Part shown: one piece after another, positions 32,596 through 34,887 of the stretch
Layout: each line of letters opens with the position of its first letter
Numbering within the stretch: the stretch's first letter is position 1
Assembly: GCA_029007825.1 (NCBI GenBank)
Contig: JAQXIO010000021.1
Location: 1 to 34,887, forward strand
Source of the DNA: Bacteroidales bacterium
GTDB taxonomy: Bacteria > Bacteroidota > Bacteroidia > Bacteroidales > JAQXIO01
DNA: 34,887 bases
Reading direction: 5' to 3'
Notes under the pieces: model-generated
What the model was told of the DNA's origin: nothing
Seen by the model: only the letters and a program-made list of their open reading frames with translations
Databases searched by the model: none
Position numbers and translations under genes: made by a program

Positions 32596-33453
32596 TTAAG
32601 GCATTTTAATTACAACTCTTGTTCCAGACGGATAGTTCCGTTGCCAGGCATCTTCTATATCTTCCAGATTAACACCGACTGTCTCAATCTTTATTTTCCC
32701 TTCAGCCGCTAATTTAAATACAGAGGGCAATATATTTTTCATATATTCTTCCGTCTCTTCCGCACTGATGCTTCCTATTCCGGAGCCTACAATTTCAATC
32801 GGCTTACTTCTGAGAAGTCCGGAAGCAAAGGTTATTTCCGCACCGGCCATTTCTCCGACAGAAACAATTTTTACCGGCCGCTGCACAACTGTATTGCTCA
32901 AAAACAAAAACAATCTTTCTATCGCAGTACCCCATAAATAATCCAAAATAATATCGATCGGAGTGTGATGCTGAATTTTATCTAATTCTTTAAGAAATGC
33001 AGTATCGTCCTGATTCAAAGAAACTATGACATCTGCTCCTAATTCTTTCAGAGATTCCAAACTCTGAAGATTCCTTCCTGTTGCAATGATTTTCGAAGCA
33101 CCACGGTATTTTGCCATCTGCACTGCTATTTTACCGGTAACGCCGGTCGCTCCGTTTATCAACACCGTATCTCCCTTTTTTATCCGGGCTCTATACAATA
33201 ATGCCATATCGGATCCCATGACTGCATTCGGTATAGCCGCTGCAATTTCTGGCTCTATGTTTTCCGGCAACACAATCCATTTATCTCTAACGACCGAAGT
33301 ATAATGCTTCCCACTTGCTTTCAACTTATCCAGCTGTTTTAATTCTGCGGCCTTTACCTTTACAAGTACCTGCCGGTCATCTTGGGGTATCGGTTCCGGT
33401 AAATCTCCATATTGAGGAACCGTTCCTAACTTTTTCAATATCGCAGCTTTCAT
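32596..33453 (-). CDS. MDR-family quinone/zinc-type oxidoreductase with internal deletion
   Basis: 285 residues from the ATG at 33453 (an upstream TTG at 33468 is rejected). The NAD(P)-binding motif INGATGVTGKIAVQMAKYRGA (99-119) and the tail VEDAWQR-like ending identify a medium-chain dehydrogenase/reductase of the quinone oxidoreductase type. Typical relatives are about 320-330 residues; here ASGKHYTS (46-53) jumps directly to VVRDKWIVLPENI, skipping about 40 residues that normally hold the FPFVPG-DGVG and GxMAEY segments of the GroES-like domain. The frame is intact. It may still bind NADPH but is likely altered in substrate binding. Confidence 0.85.
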   Translation of the reverse strand: MKAAILKKLGTVPQYGDLPEPIPQDDRQVLVKVKAAELKQLDKLKASGKHYTSVVRDKWIVLPENIEPEIAAAIPNAVMGSDMALLYRARIKKGDTVLINGATGVTGKIAVQMAKYRGASKIIATGRNLQSLESLKELGADVIVSLNQDDTAFLKELDKIQHHTPIDIILDYLWGTAIERLFLFLSNTVVQRPVKIVSVGEMAGAEITFASGLLRSKPIEIVGSGIGSISAEETEEYMKNILPSVFKLAAEGKIKIETVGVNLEDIEDAWQRNYPSGTRVVIKMP

Positions 33454-33631
33454 TCTTTTACTATTCAATAATTTATCTTTTGTTTTTCAATTCATCCAAC
33501 AACAATACGTCTATAACGAAATTTGAACTTCTCATTCCCTATGATAAATATAACACATACGATATAATCGGGTTCAATTTTCTTCATAATCATTATTGCC
33601 TAATGAAATATATTCTGTCCGGATTCGTATG

Positions 33632-33671
33632 CAAACAAAGAGGCAGTGTCCTCTTATGCTGACACTGCCTC
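33632..33671 (-). terminator. Probable terminator of the T9SS cargo gene
   Basis: GAGGCAGTGTC/GACACTGCCTC (33640-33650 with 33661-33671), an 11-bp perfect stem with a 10-nt loop, followed on the minus strand by CTTTGTTTG; it lies 36 bp after the stop. Confidence 0.65.
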
Positions 33672-33706
33672 CGAATTTATTTAAATAATTTTATTTCCCT
33701 ATCATC

Positions 33707-34887
33707 TTATCTTTTCTGAATGGTGAATACGGAAGTTTCCTTTTCCGTTGTCACTTTCAGCTGATAAATACCAGTAGATAAAGTAGACAAGTCAATCTGA
33801 TTTGCATTTTCAACACGTTTAACCATCATTCCATTCATATTATATACTTCTACCAATGAAGGAACTTCACCAGCATCGATCGTCAGGTAATTAGTCACAG
33901 GATTCGGATAATAACGTATTTCAGAAGGCAACTGCTCAAATGATGCATCAAGTATCATTGATTCCCCAAACAAATCCTCGCTTACCGATCTTGCAGCAGC
34001 TGTTGTCACAATAGCATCAGCTTTAAATGAATAGAGCGTAAAGCTATGTCCCCAAGATGGACGTGAACTGAAATAGATCAAACCTACACTGGTTACATTA
34101 TTGAAATCTACAGCCTGGTATACAGGTGAAGACGGGAATGTCAAAGTTGACGGATCGAAAGCAGCCCAACGTTTTCCTTCAACAGAAGAATTGTTGAACT
34201 GGCTCAATTCTACAACACCTGTACCATTATTGAAATCCGCTTCACTCATATAATAGGTATTACCCTGTTTAATAACGAAACGTAAATGGCGTGAATTCTG
34301 ATCGCCACCGGCATCTAAAGTAAGAGAAAGCTTACTCTGATCGCTGTTATCAAATCGTACAGTCTGACCTGTAGCTCCATTCATAAATAACTTTTTAGGC
34401 CATAAATAAATAAGAGTCTGTTCGCTGTAATTATCTGCATTATCAACGTAAGCAACGACAGATGCAGGAGACCAAGACTCATTTGCGGCTTGCAGTTGCA
34501 ATACGCTTGCATTTGAAGCTGTAGATGAAATTGCATATTTCCGTTTTGCACCTCCTGCTATACGGCCTTGTGTATAAGACGTGTTAAACAAAGGCAACGT
34601 ATCGTTATAAGCAACCGTACGGATATTCATATTATTTTCAGTCGATTGTACTTCCTGACGCGATGTGCCACCCATTCCCTGAGCAACATCCGTTCCTTTA
34701 AATTCTATTACCGTAGTTCCTGCAACAACAGATGTTGGTTTATCGTAAGCCAAGAACTTAGTGAACGTAAGGGCATGCCCCCAGGAATCTCTGCGGCTTG
34801 TAATCCAAAAGCCCACCTCTGTCACATCGTTCAGCTCAAGGGCGGCATAGCCGGTCAGCATATCGCTGAGCTGGAAGTCGTTGGCGG
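33707..34887 (-). CDS. T9SS type A sorting-domain protein (partial, N-terminus off right edge)
   Basis: 393 codons are visible; the frame is open through the right edge, so the Met at 34861 is internal. The last 75 residues are a type A C-terminal T9SS sorting domain (RYYPNPVTNYLTI, VEVYNMNGMMVKRVEN, LSTGIYQLKV, VFTIQKR), which directs the protein through the type IX secretion system to the cell surface. Upstream are two related beta-sandwich segments, around ALELNDVTEVGFW...SWGHALTF and AVDFNNVTSVGLIYF...SWGHSFTL, reminiscent of carbohydrate-binding modules. The catalytic part, if any, is outside the window. Confidence 0.88.
   Translation of the reverse strand, partial: ANDFQLSDMLTGYAALELNDVTEVGFWITSRRDSWGHALTFTKFLAYDKPTSVVAGTTVIEFKGTDVAQGMGGTSRQEVQSTENNMNIRTVAYNDTLPLFNTSYTQGRIAGGAKRKYAISSTASNASVLQLQAANESWSPASVVAYVDNADNYSEQTLIYLWPKKLFMNGATGQTVRFDNSDQSKLSLTLDAGGDQNSRHLRFVIKQGNTYYMSEADFNNGTGVVELSQFNNSSVEGKRWAAFDPSTLTFPSSPVYQAVDFNNVTSVGLIYFSSRPSWGHSFTLYSFKADAIVTTAAARSVSEDLFGESMILDASFEQLPSEIRYYPNPVTNYLTIDAGEVPSLVEVYNMNGMMVKRVENANQIDLSTLSTGIYQLKVTTEKETSVFTIQKR

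Overview
The window reads as chromosomal DNA of a Bacteroidota bacterium, most likely order Bacteroidales. Evidence for this: (1) many genes are preceded by the Bacteroidota promoter pattern TTG / about 20 nt / TAnnTTTG; (2) start codons lack clear Shine-Dalgarno sequences; (3) proteins include a type IX secretion (T9SS) sorting domain, a BACON-domain lipoprotein, DUF1573 and DUF2023 proteins, and a GH43-NPCBM lipoprotein; (4) the initiator tRNA gene does not encode CCA. Base composition is AT-rich and even. I see no insertion sequence, integrase, CRISPR array or prophage. T9SS points away from Bacteroides sensu stricto and towards families related to Barnesiella/Coprobacter/Porphyromonas; genus is not determined.

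Layout. 1-4580 (minus): a compact envelope cluster of transglutaminase-like lipoprotein, thioredoxin-like/DUF1573 lipoprotein, signal peptidase I and an O-antigen-ligase-family protein running off the left edge. The last three overlap each other. 4909-5877: glutaminase. 6273-8255 (plus): outer-membrane barrel protein and BACON lipoprotein. 8382-9284 (minus): sugar nucleotidyltransferase. 9383-15689 (plus): a leader region with a possible small gene, then a tripartite RND efflux operon. 15799-16569: cyclophilin. 17141-18400: sulfide:quinone-oxidoreductase-like flavoprotein. 18466-21558 (minus): RluA-type pseudouridine synthase, FabG, a KAS III-like enzyme and a TetR regulator with a probable operator at its own promoter. 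21769-21840: initiator tRNA. 21908-27172 (minus): DUF922-like protein, GH43-like lipoprotein, arginine decarboxylase and YceI lipoprotein. 27385-29776 (plus): DEAD-box helicase, then flavodoxin with DUF2023. 30018-31103 (minus): nitronate monooxygenase/FabK-like enzyme. 31348-32115 (plus): two small cysteine-rich envelope proteins, the second metallothionein-like. 32596-33453 (minus): a shortened MDR oxidoreductase. 33707-34887 (minus): C-terminal part of a T9SS cargo protein.

Functional links. The left cluster looks devoted to processing or anchoring exported material. The TetR gene and the KAS III-like gene are one transcription unit, with FabG close behind on what looks like its own promoter, suggesting controlled fatty-acyl synthesis. 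Flavodoxin and DUF2023 are translationally coupled. The least explained items are the two cysteine-rich genes near 31.3-32.1 kb, the signal peptidase/ligase overlap with a slippery sequence, and the long leader before the efflux operon.
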